Shown here piece by piece: positions 54,326 through 64,000 of a stretch of DNA of 64,000 nt. How positions within the stretch are numbered: the stretch's first letter is position 1; each line of letters starts with the position of its first letter. The stretch is taken from positions 3,503,162 through 3,567,161 of the forward strand of contig JACDOX010000018.1 of the NCBI GenBank assembly GCA_014549065.1. Reading direction: 5' to 3'. The translations under genes and the position numbers were made by a program. Under the pieces are notes generated by a model. The model made no database searches. It was not told the origin of the DNA and worked only from the letters and a program-made list of their open reading frames with translations. This DNA is from Cardinalis cardinalis (lineage: Eukaryota; Chordata; Aves; Passeriformes; Cardinalidae).

Positions 54326-57300
54326 CTTGCAGTCTGAAGCACTGAGAAACCATGGCTCTCACCAACTTTGTCTACCATTTCAAGTGCTCCATAAGCCTTG
54401 GGCAGCCTAAGCTGGTCATCCATAAAATAAGACATGCAGTTAAAGGTCAGCTGCCAAAATTTTGGAGTTGTCTTCACATTGAGACTAATACTTCAGTCCA
54501 GTGCTTACAAAAGTGCTCACCCATGCCTAGGTGAANGCCTTAGTTAGCAGGCTGCTGGTGGTGCCAGGGTGGGTAATTTTCTTTTCTATGATGTAGACGC
54601 TGGAACTCAAAAAGCTGGTATAAAAGCACCATAATCTGATTTAAAAAAATGGCATTTCATGATGAAATACAGTAAAGAGTGGAAAACTAACTGGCAGGCT
54701 CTCCTGATTTCAGCAAAAGTAGAATTAATTTCTTCTCAGTAGCTGCTTTTCAAGTGCTGTGTTTTGTATTTGGAAAGAGAATGATATTGATGTTCTGATG
54801 TTATGTTTTTTTGTTAAGTTGTTGATACCCTAAGTCAGGGGCATTTTCCTTGTCTCATGCTCTGCCAGTGAGGAAGTACACAAAAGAAACTGGAAGGGAG
54901 CATAGCTGGGACAGATGGCCCAAACTGAGCAAAGGGATATTCCGTACCACAGAATGTCATGCCTGGCATATAAATGGGGGGAGTTACCCTGAATGGGGGC
55001 TGACCTGGGTTTNGGAAGGGGACTTAAATCATGACAGGCCTTTTTGACACCCAGTGTGAGGCACAAAGGGCTGAGATAAGGACAGATCTGACCAGAGTGT
55101 GTTAAAAGAAACATGACACAGCTCTAATTTCCCTTTTCTTGGATTCTTCACCTGAAAGTCATTCCCTCCTGCTGTCTTGGACATAGCCAGGATACTGCCT
55201 CAGCACTCTCCTCACAAAAAGCATCGGATTAACATTTGATGACTCTTGTTTTGTTCTTTTTAGTAAACTGGGAAAACACCAGTAGATCAAACTGCAATGA
55301 CTCTAGTGGTCATGATTTATTTAAGTCACTATTTTCTCTTTGAAGATACTCTTTTGATCCTCTTCTGTGCAACTGAGATGCTGTGCTCATTGACCATTCC
55401 CACTTTTTGGCTGCTAAAATTAACATGAGTGTTAGCTCCTTGCATCCACAAGTGATCTGTTGAGACAAGCAGGTAAAGCTTCTTGACCAGCAGTCTGTGA
55501 TCCATTCAAAGTATACAGCCCCAAACNAATCCACTAGTTTTCAGTTGCTGAAGGTGGAAGGCATAGTGATAAATCCAGTTTATCTTACTTAAGCAAGCAG
55601 TCTTCTTTCTCAAAAATATGCAGCCAGTAAAGTTGTTGTGGACTTTAAAGAAGGACCAGACACAATAGATATGAAGCCCTGTCCTGATCCCTTCAGTTCA
55701 TATGCCTGATTCCTTCCTTCAAAAACTACAGCACAAGCTGTCAAGAAAAACACTCTGCACCTAGGAATGAAACTGAATCTGCTACATCCTAAATATGTTG
55801 AACATTCAATCACCTTGATAAAACTGGAACAGTCTAAGGGGAGAGAACAAGGAAAACCCATAAAAAATTCCCAATGCCCCAAAAGAAAATGTCTGCCCAC
55901 AGCAAAGAATTAATTTGACTTTCTCATAGCACCAGTGAACATCTAAAGCATGGGTTATATCATGGCTCCTCACAGCTGTACTTAAGTTTTTCTGCAATTA
56001 TAGCCTCCTCTTCCATCCCATGGATGTTTTCAGAAATATTAAAACCAAAATGCTTATTAACTCTGCTGTTTTAATCTACTTTTTTCCCTTGACTAATACA
56101 AATCGGCAAATTTGAGGCTGCACTGCAGTTGTTTTGTGAGCAAGCCACCTGCATTTTTCATTTAATAANTCTGCGATAAAATGAAAAAAAAATGCCCCTC
56201 TTTAATATTTGTGCCAAATCTCATCCTTCAGATTCAAACAAACTCTCATTGACTGAGTCATAATTATTGGGTCACACTCCAGGCATAACCTCAGCTGATG
56301 AATGGGTGTAGTTCTACTGCCCTTTACTTAGCCAATTTACATGGCATGAAAACCTGGCTTATTGACTGATATATGCTACTATTTTTATCTTTCTAAATTG
56401 TACTGCACTGGGACTGATAAAATGTTTTCCTACAAAGCTGCAGGACTGGCATCACCTTGCATTGGTGTGATATATTTTAATGGTTGCTATAGTTCAATCA
56501 CTAATATTTAACATCCTGTAAATATTTTGAAACAATAAATATATTTTCCAAAACAAGGCNCTGTCAGGTCATTTCCTTTTTCTTTTTTTAACCAGCTCTG
56601 TTCAATTTCAGTAAAAGCTAATNCTAGATAAAACAATTTAAAAACTCATTTTTCTTGAAATTTTATTAATTATAGTACTTGAATCTACACAACAGAAGTC
56701 ACATTTAATGGGATTCAGAACTGCTGAGAACATTTATTCCCACCTAACCTTTGCCGATAAATTCAGCCTGAAAATCAGTATATTGCAAATCCTAAAATAA
56801 ATGTAAGTAGTGTCTACAGCTTTCCAAATGGTATGCATTAATGTATTTTCCTGTAGCAGCAGCTAATTATTGTAATGAATCATGAACAGGGTGACTTGAA
56901 AGCTTGTGTGAAATTTTACAAAAGTGGATACTAATATTTGTTGGCATCTTTGGCAGTTACCTTTATTGATCAGAAACAGAAATAATGAGTTCTGTCAGTA
57001 TGCCCAGCACACATATAAACAACACAGGGAAATGCAGTAAATATGGAAACTANGGCAGCCAAAAAAAGACCTGGGTTCATCACAACAACTTAAAACANGC
57101 TAATCCAGTCTTATCTTAGTATTTACACAGCCAAAGCCCAGCTGACAGTTGATATGTACATACATGTATTAATAGACATAAATATGTAGATCTTATAACC
57201 TAAATATGAGAGAGAGAGATACATGCGTATGTATGTATAATAGAACCCAGAGATTTACTCTGAATGTCAAATAGATTTGGATTCCTCTTGGCTGTATTTA

Positions 57301-59830
57301 ACCAATTTCTAAACTTCAAATACTCTGTTCTTAACATCAGTAAGTACATTATTTTACTATAGTCCTACATTGTCCATTAATACACTCACCTTCCATCCAT
57401 TATGAATATTAGAATACATGCTTAATAAAGAATTTATCAACATTGATTTGCTCCTCTTAGTTCAATGAATTTCTATGTTGCTCCTTCTAAGATTTGTTCT
57501 CTGCTTCCTCTTAGGAAGGAATTACATGTACAGTAGCATATACATAAAGCCTTGAATATTGATGCAGAGCTTGCATGCTCCAGTTTAAGCCTGATTAAGA
57601 TTTCTTTAGGAATCATATCTATGAAGCTGAATTGTGTGGTTATTCTCCACAAAGTACTTTCTCAATTAGATGGGGTTATGCTCCACTGTATCATTAAAGG
57701 CATACTCTATCCTCACAAGGAGTGCACCATGCACCACCTTACAGTAAATTTGCACCCAAATCCCGAGGCTGAGGCCTTAAAGATCATATATAATGCTACC
57801 CTAATGAGCCATTATTTTTCACATATAGATATAACTGCTACTCTACTGAGCTAAAATAATAACCNGTCAATTTAACTGTTTTGAAAAATTTAACTAAAGG
57901 AATTTTACATATGATAGGGTCATAAAGTTCCAGTTCACAGGTTTTCTGAGTTGATGCTCACTTGTGTGGAAAAATCTTGTGTCCATAAACTTATCTCTGC
58001 TAAAAGCACAGTGCCAACAAGAGAAGAAACCAGGGGAAGATTCAAGGTGAGATAACAGCAGGCCCTTGTTTATGGGATATAACATTCATGGAAGAGGTGA
58101 CTTGCTGCAGTTTAAGGATACCCAGAAAAAAGAGCCTGTGTTCTTACAACACAAGAGGAAAGCAAATCAGGAAGTCACAGTTTATAGTGCTACAGAAACT
58201 TGTGGACTGTGTGATGCAGGAGGGATTTTTGTTAGGTAGCTCCTCTGTCTCCCAAATCTAAGACCATGAACCAGGATGTGCTGTAAATCCCTTTGGCTTT
58301 CATTATTTGTGTTTCAAGGGCAGACTTCGGTAGGCTGCTAGAACAGGGAGCAGATTTCACATCTGAACCTAGTAAGGATATAAATAAAAGCACAATTCTT
58401 CCACAGGAAAAATATTTGTAGGAGGTTTGACCCTTCACTCTGAGTTTTCATTGCTATCCACTGGTGTGGAGGAAATTCTCCCTTTTCCAAGGCAGAGGCA
58501 AAAAGGGCTATCTCAGCGGCAAGCTGAACTGATATAAACAAATGGTCAAAACCTGCCCGTGAGCAACACTTCCCTGCAAATGCACTGCAAGGGCAGTGTC
58601 AGGGCTGATGAAACCCACCATCAGCCCCACAGCTGGGTTAATCTGTAGGGAGGAGAAAATGGGTAAGGGACAAGGGAGCTGTAAGGAGTCAAACACCTGC
58701 ATGGGTTTGGAGAAAAAGGTGGAAGTTTTATATGGCTGCTGAAAGACAGGGATGTCACTTCAAGTAACAATCTTTTCTTTAATGCACTAATGCAAGGGTT
58801 AGAGCATTAAAACCTTAAAATGGGCTGAAAAATGTTGGAAATGTTCTCCATTCCTTTGGGTGTGGGAGGTATCTCAAGGAAACGTTTTTCTTGTCTAATG
58901 GGGCAAATTCTCTAATACAAATAGTCTCAAACATAAAGTCATACATTTCTTGACAGACATTTTTGAGAAATAAGGCTGTCAGCACCCAGGGTTCTAGTCT
59001 TGGAGTAAGGACCTCTGAAAGGTGCCTGAGTGTTTTTCAGAAACAGTGAATCTTAGGACATTGTATAGATCCTCAACAACAGTATTCAGGCACACCCTGA
59101 ACATTTGCTCAGCTGTTAGTCTAACATGTGGAAATGGTCTGAAGGTTGCCCATAGCAGACAGGATGAAGTGCTAAAGAGAAAATGCAGTCTATCATTCAT
59201 TTCTAAACTGAATCCATGCAGAAAGCACTCTGCTCAGGATTAGATTCAGATGAACCTTTGAACCTGCAGATTTGAGAATTACAACAAATAGCACACAGAA
59301 ATATCAGTGTTGCTTGTTAAAGGTGTTACTTCTCACAACCAGCTGGAATTTTGCTGGAACACTGCAGGTGGGCATATGCCTCTCTCTCCCAGTGGCACCA
59401 TTGATGTCTTCTGTGCTACACAAAAAGGGACCAACTCTCTCTCTGAGCAATCCTTCCCTGTGTTACCCTGCCCCCAGACACATTTCACAAAACTTGGGTA
59501 AGTAGTTCCCCATTGCCACTGGGATGCACAGAGCAAACCACCAAAACACCAGGTCCTAAAAGCAGCTCTCTCTGCAGCATGGCCCAGCAGACAAGTGAAA
59601 CACAGCAAATTGGTCATGTTTTATAGTATCCATGGCATTAAAGGAGATAAAAAAGGCTATCAATATCCCTCCATTTCATTCAGAAATACATCAAACACTT
59701 CAGAGTCTATCAGACTTTAATACCTCTCACATCAGCAAGGTTGTTTTCGTCATTTCACTATCAGACACAGCTGTGAAATGGTTTAGAGAAATTAGGAGAG
59801 ACTTTTGCAGGATGGCACAGTTTTCATACT
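54326..59830. other. Non-coding stretch, no gene recognised
   Basis: AT-rich sequence with only short open frames. The longest plus-strand frame (57552-57854, 100 codons) has no recognisable domain. The sequence near 56220-56560 is rather free of simple repeats and could be a conserved non-coding element, which needs alignment to judge. A short GA run lies at about 57212-57220. Confidence 0.5.
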
Positions 59831-60073
59831 TCACAGGATCACAGGATGGCTGAGGCTGGAGGGTGCCTCTGGAGATTACTGAGGCCCACCTCTTGCTCAA
59901 ACAGTGGGTTTCCCAAGATCATTTACCTTCACATTTTGTCTCCACTTCAGAGACTTCACAACTTCTCTGGGCAACATGTTCCTGTGTTTGACCACCCTTA
60001 AAGTAAAAAAATGTGTTTTCCTGTATTCAGATGGAATGTCATGTCTCTTAACTTGTGACCACTGTACCTTTTC
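59831..60073 (-). mobile_element. Older CR1 LINE, 3' part (split by a younger insertion)
   Basis: Reverse-complement CR1 3' sequence: CACAGGATCACAGGATGGCT, CTGGAGGGTGCCTCTGGAGA, CTTCTCTGGGCAACATGTTC and CTTAACTTGTGACCACTGTA. It stops at CCTGTCAC, exactly where this CR1 segment should continue with a 'gggcaccactgagaagag' block. That block is found instead at 60552 onward, after a younger CR1. Confidence 0.92.
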
Positions 60074-60340
60074 CTGTCACAGAATCATTTAGGATGGAAA
60101 AGACCTCTAAGACCAAGAAGTCCAACCTTTGACTGATCACCACCTCGTCAATAAGACCATGGCATTAAATGCCACATCCAATTGTTTCTTGAACACCTCC
60201 AGGGATAGTGACTCCACCACTTCCCTGACCAGTTCATTCCAATACTTAACAACTCTTTCTGTGAAGAAGTTCTTCCAGATGTCCAGCCTAAACTTTTCCT
60301 GGTGCAGCTTGAAGCCATTTCCTCTCATCCTTTCATTGGG

Positions 60341-60384
<44 letters not shown>

Positions 60385-60551
60385 CATGTGTGTGTGTGTC
60401 TGTATGTGTATATATGCCTGGGAGAAGAGGCTGACCCCCACTTGGCTATAGCCTCCTTTCAGGTGGTTGTAGAGAGCAATAAGGTCTCCCTTGAGCCTCC
60501 TTTTCTCCAGCCTAGACAACCCCAGCTCCCTCCTCATAGGACTCACTGTCA
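60074..60551 (-). mobile_element. Younger CR1 LINE inserted into the older CR1
   Basis: It begins with a 3' terminus (CACAGAATCATTTAGGATGG and AAAAGACCTCTAAGACC), runs through CACCTCCAGGGATAGTGACT and GTGAAGAAGTTCTTCCAGAT to GGTCTCCCTTGAGCCTCCTT and CTCCCTCCTCATAGGA, and is truncated there at the 5' end. The six bases CTGTCA occur at 60074-60079 and again at 60546-60551, a possible target-site duplication. A TA/TG microsatellite interrupts it at 60342-60410. The minus-strand peptide FTERVVKYWNELVREVVESL lies in the usual CR1 3' segment. Confidence 0.93.
60342..60410. repeat. (TA)n-(TG)n compound microsatellite inside a CR1
   Basis: About 18 TA units (60342-60378) are followed by ACATATACA and about eight TG units with interruptions. 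It lies within the younger CR1 at a place where CR1 copies have no such tract ('…cctatcattgggA' to '…gcctgggagaagag…'). Confidence 0.95.
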
Positions 60552-60830
60552 GTCAGTAGCACTGAGCAAAATCTGTCTCCCTCTTCTTCAGCCCCCTGGC
60601 CTCAGATATTTTTACCCATGGATAAGTATCCCCCTTAGCTTTTTCTTCTCCTGTCTGGACAATCCCAGCTCTCTCTGCCTCACCTTCATAGAGAGACACT
60701 CCAGTCCTTTAATAATCTTCTTGGTCCTTTGCTCGACTTTCTCCCCCACGTGCATGTCTCTTGCATACTGGGGAGCTCCNGGTGTGTCTCACCGGGGCTC
60801 AGTAGAATCTTGACTCCAGTCTTTAGAGAT
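60552..60830 (-). mobile_element. Older CR1 LINE, continuation beyond the younger insertion
   Basis: The sequence resumes with GTCAGTAGCACTGAGCAAAA, then CTTCAGCCCCCTGGCCTCAG, TTCTTCTCCTGTCTGGACAA, CACTCCAGTCCTTTAATAAT and TGCATGTCTCTTGCATACTG. This is the next CR1 segment in order after the block ending at 60073, so the two parts were once continuous. Confidence 0.9.
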
Positions 60831-61679
60831 ACCAGTAAAGAAGGGAGTGAAAACCAGACTTTCACTCTTTGCTCAGATCCAGTCTCTGCACTGAGAGTCG
60901 CCTGAGTCTGTATTAGCTGATGNTTAGGGGATCCTTCAATGACTGATGAATTCAGACTGCTCTCTATTGGAAAAGGATTTGTATCACAAAAGTCACTGTT
61001 CCAAGTGCTGCCTTTTATGGAATCTTAGCTAAGAGGCCAAAGGTAAAAGATTTCAAGAGAACAGGCTGTCCTCCCTACCCAGATGATGGAATTCAATTGT
61101 TTTGGTAGAGGAGGAGCCTCTGAAGAGCCTATTTAGACCAATTCCCACAGCATGTCACACCTCCACACAACTGGTGGAAGAAGGCATTACTTGATCAATT
61201 CTCCTGGAAGAAGGCATGACGACCAATTACAGAGGCACCTCTGGCTGCTGGTAAAGCAGGCCATTTTCTAACACAGTGAGAGGTTGGTCTGTGTTTCCCA
61301 GTGAGCTCCCAAGCATGTGCCATGGTTTGCCTGCACCATTGTATCAGTCCCACGTAGAGGATGATCGACCTCAAATGCATTCATCACTGCAAGTAAGCAA
61401 CATTGCTTAGTGAAACAGGAAGGAGAACTGTTAGAGAAGGACCANGCAAACTTCTCCCAAATCTGAAAGAAAATCACTGTATGGAATGGCCATGTTTGTA
61501 TTTTGCTACACACCAGCACAGAGAATAATCAACCAAACAAAACATTTCCCTGACTCTAAAAGAATGCATTTGATTCACGTACTAAATTCAATGTATGCTT
61601 TAAAACGTGACAAGGAGGCTGAGGATCCAAACAGGGTGTGTGTGAATCACGAGGGACTGCCTGAAGAAACAAACAGCCG
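60831..61679. other. Non-coding stretch, nothing recognised
   Basis: Sequence between the nested CR1 pair and the second CpG island. Only short open frames; no repeat was confidently identified. Confidence 0.5.
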
Positions 61680-61900
61680 AGGACGCCCAACACCGTTGCC
61701 TCCATAGCAGCGACCTCCCTATTGCCGGCAATAACTGCGATCACAGCCAAAGGCACTGTCCTGCCGGGACCCAGCCCGCCAAACTGCGCAATCGGCGTTT
61801 GCCCAGCCCGGTTCGCGCCCCACCGAGCGAGCGGAGCCCGGCCCCGGTGCCGCCGCTTGCGTGGAGCTGTGCTGCCCCCCGGCGGCGCCGGGCCGGGACC

Positions 61901-61925
61901 CGCAGCGGCAGCGGCAGCGGCAGCG
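61901..61925. repeat. GCAGCG hexanucleotide tract
   Basis: About four head-to-tail copies of GCAGCG (CGCAGCGGCAGCGGCAGCGG and onward) within the second CpG island. Confidence 0.85.
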
Positions 61926-62047
61926 CTGGCCGAGGTGCCCCGCCGGGCACCGGGACTGGCGGCAGGAGCGGCGCGCTCGGCGCGGCTCGGGGGCCGCNGG
62001 AGCCCGGCACTGCTCGGCTCGCTGTTTCGCCCAGAAAGGCGCTTTCG

Positions 62048-62128
62048 CGATGTCCCTGCCCGTGGCAGAGGGTGCAACTGGGTGATCGCTAAAATCCCGT
62101 TCCAGCCCAAACCGTTCTGTGCCATTCA
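62048..62128 (+). mobile_element. CR1 3' tail fragment inside the second CpG island
   Basis: TGTCCCTGCCCGTGGCAGAG, GGTGCAACTGGGTGATCGCT and CCCGTTCCAGCCCAAACCGT followed by TCTGTGCCATTCAT align with the sense CR1 terminus ('gtgtccctgcccatggcag…ggaactagatgatc…cccttccaacccaaaccattctatgatt'). It is about 80 bases long. Confidence 0.85.
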
Positions 62129-62320
62129 TCTTTTCNTTTTCTTTAAGATTTCCTTAAACATTCTCTTGCTGTTCTGCTCCCCCAGTTCCGAAACGCTCTC
62201 TCCCTTTGGTGTTGAGAAGCGGATCTGCAGCATATGGCNTCGCGGAGAAGATGTAGGGAGTCAGAGGAACCGAGACTCAGTTCTGCTCGCCAGGGAGCTG
62301 GAGCGAGAGGCCGAAGCACA

Positions 62321-63649
62321 CAGCTCTCACCCTCTTGCACTCAAGTCTAGGCCAATACTCCTACACATCTCCTTTGTAAAATTATTTAAAGACCACATAT
62401 TTTTATAACATCACCTATATAGAGATATAAATAGCTTGTACTATAAATCAAAGCACTGTAAAAAATGTGATTTAAACACTCCTAGGCATGAACATTATAA
62501 TGAGGAACTACTGGCGCTTCATACTACTTAACTCAGATATTTTTAAGCACTGAGAAAGCTGTTCTGATAGCAACATTCATTCACAACTTCATATTTATTG
62601 AAGTCACTAAGGAACAACGAGGAACAACGTATGTCATTGGCTCTGCATTCAAGATCATAAATCATTGCTGTAAAANGCACACAGCTAAGCACCAGATATA
62701 GAGCCATTGAACCATAAACTGGTTTGGGTTGAAAGGGACCTTTAAAAGTCATCAAATCCAATCCCTGATGAGTCTCAAGGGAATGTTGAAGAGAAGAATT
62801 ACAAAGAACTGTCCGAGAAAAATCTACTCAATTGGTACTAGGAAAATGATTCAATGTTTACATAGAAAATTCTCCCTGGTGCAACATTTCTGGTTTCGTT
62901 AGGTGGGAAAAAAGGTAAACTGAAATTTTTAAGGACCATTTTTCAACTCAGNCAGTGCAGACTGTGAACTAGGCACATAGAGCAACACCCTCTGTGGTAA
63001 TGAACTACAGAACCAATATTGATTTCAGTGGAGGGATTAATTCCATAGAGCTTTTATACAGATATAGCAAAAAAACAAGTGCTTCATTGATCCATAACGT
63101 TGCCTGAAAGACATGCACTGCCTCATTAGATCTGATAATTTAATAACTGAGTTTGGAGTGTTACTTTGACATACAGTCACAGCAGTACATACTGAAATCA
63201 TATATTATCACGTGTAAGATGCGCATGCTGCAAAACGTTGCATTCATCTCAAGGAATCCCCAGGAACTGGGACTATACAGCTCATTTCATCTTTCATGTA
63301 GTTCAAAATGAACCTGCAAGCAGTAGATTACATATGTGACTTGAACACATAGCGAGTGTGATGCTCCTATCCTTGAAGCTGTGAAACAATGCGTCCATTT
63401 TTCAGGAACAGCACCACAAACNATCACAAGGAAACCTCGAAGTTATTGCAGTTCTCGTGGAATATACAATACTGATATATAAACTACGGATGTCTAACAC
63501 CGAGGATGTAAAAAGAGACTTTATGTTGTGGATATAAACCTACCACTTCAGCATTTAAGGGCTGTGATGGTTTAGGTCAGGTCCACTGGAAGAGGAGCAT
63601 AGGTAAGATCTGGGTATGTAGGGGTGTGTTTATACATATATACGCTAAT
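62321..63649. other. AT-rich spacer between two CpG islands
   Basis: No gene was recognised. The only identified feature is the CR1 tail at 62708-62772. AGGAACAACG is repeated in tandem near 62610-62630. Confidence 0.5.
62708..62772 (-). mobile_element. CR1 3' tail fragment
   Basis: AACCATAAACTGGTTTGGGT followed by TGAAAGGGACCTTTAAAAGTC and ATCAAATCCAATCCCTGA is the reverse complement of the avian CR1 3' terminus, about 65 bases long. Confidence 0.9.
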
Positions 63650-64000
63650 ACACGTGGGGTGCAACGAGCCTATACACCGGCAAGCCTCGGCCGTGCTGGG
63701 TGCCCCTGCCCCACGGTCACACGCCCCTGCACGCCCGGGCTGTGGCAGGGGCTCCCTCTCCCCGAGGACAGTCGGTGCCGGCCGGGCTCGCCCGGGACCC
63801 TGCCCCGGGGGGCGCTCGGTGGGGGCTGCTCGNGGGGCACCAGTGCGGGGAGCTCGGGGAGCCGCTGAAGCCTCCCGGGGCTGCGAGGGCTCCGGGAGCG
63901 GCCCCTTGCCGGGCGGTGCCCCCGGTGCCCGAGGGTCGGGCGCGCCGCTCACACCGCCCCGCGCTCCCGGCCGCGGGCTCCGCGCGGGGGCGGCGCGGGC
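63650..64000. promoter_or_regulatory. Third CpG island, cut by the right edge
   Basis: Sequence becomes strongly GC- and CpG-rich from about 63680 and is still so at the last base (CGCGCGGGGGCGGCGCGGGC). Open frames on both strands are those expected of GC-rich DNA. By known synteny it may be the promoter or a first exon of GABRA5, but no GABRA5 coding sequence lies in the window. Confidence 0.6.

Larger units (their letters stand above)
61680..62320. promoter_or_regulatory. Second CpG island (possible promoter upstream of GABRB3)
   Basis: CpG-rich DNA with GC boxes appears abruptly at about 61670, is densest at 61740-62050, and fades by about 62320. It holds a hexanucleotide tract and, within its right part, a CR1 tail. 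Overlapping frames are open on both strands because stops are rare in GC-rich DNA; none encodes a recognisable protein. In amniotes GABRB3 lies head-to-head with GABRA5 and both have upstream non-coding first exons, so this may be a promoter of either gene. Direction cannot be told from the sequence. Confidence 0.6.

Noticed and set aside
57552..57854. A 100-codon plus-strand frame in AT-rich DNA
   Set aside because: No recognisable motif and no supporting splice or promoter signals; it could be a chance frame or conserved non-coding DNA.
61556..62408. Open frames of 189 and 228 codons on opposite strands in the second CpG island
   Set aside because: Low-complexity Ala/Gly/Arg/Pro translations with no domain; they run into a CR1 tail. 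They are treated as composition artefacts.

Overview
The window looks like nuclear DNA of a bird. Most of it is AT-rich non-coding sequence. The interspersed repeats are almost all CR1 LINE fragments whose 3' ends carry the typical avian form (a fallen-apart version of 'GGTTTGGGTTGGAAGGGACC', then an imperfect ATTCTATGAT tail). There are no primate- or rodent-type SINEs. Isolated single 'n' bases occur throughout, as expected of a draft assembly. No bacterial, organellar or phage genes are present.

One gene is recognised with confidence: the 5' end of GABRB3 (GABA-A receptor beta-3 subunit) on the minus strand. Its first three coding exons lie within 573 bases (30567 down to 29995) inside a large CpG island of about 29.4-31.5 kb. 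They encode residues 1-80: the signal peptide and the start of the extracellular ligand-binding domain. All splice sites are GT-AG and all phases agree. The bases from 29994 down to 1 are read as intron 3, continuing past the left edge; exon 4 was not found. This intron holds CR1 remnants, a GA microsatellite, several short tandem duplications and a GC-rich 12-bp minisatellite close to exon 3.

The region to the right (31.5-64 kb) lies upstream of GABRB3. It has no recognisable protein-coding gene. It contains several CR1 copies, including a younger one inserted into an older one at about 60 kb with a TA/TG microsatellite inside the younger copy. It also holds an antisense MIR SINE relic at 54.2 kb. 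At 37458-37505 on the minus strand there is a strong 48-nt exon-like element whose open frame and phase would fit splicing to GABRB3 exon 2.

Two more CpG islands lie near the right end (about 61.7-62.3 kb, and 63.65 kb to the edge). In other amniotes GABRB3 lies head-to-head with GABRA5, so these islands may be promoters of GABRA5 or of long GABRB3 transcripts. That is inference from known synteny; no GABRA5 coding sequence was seen.
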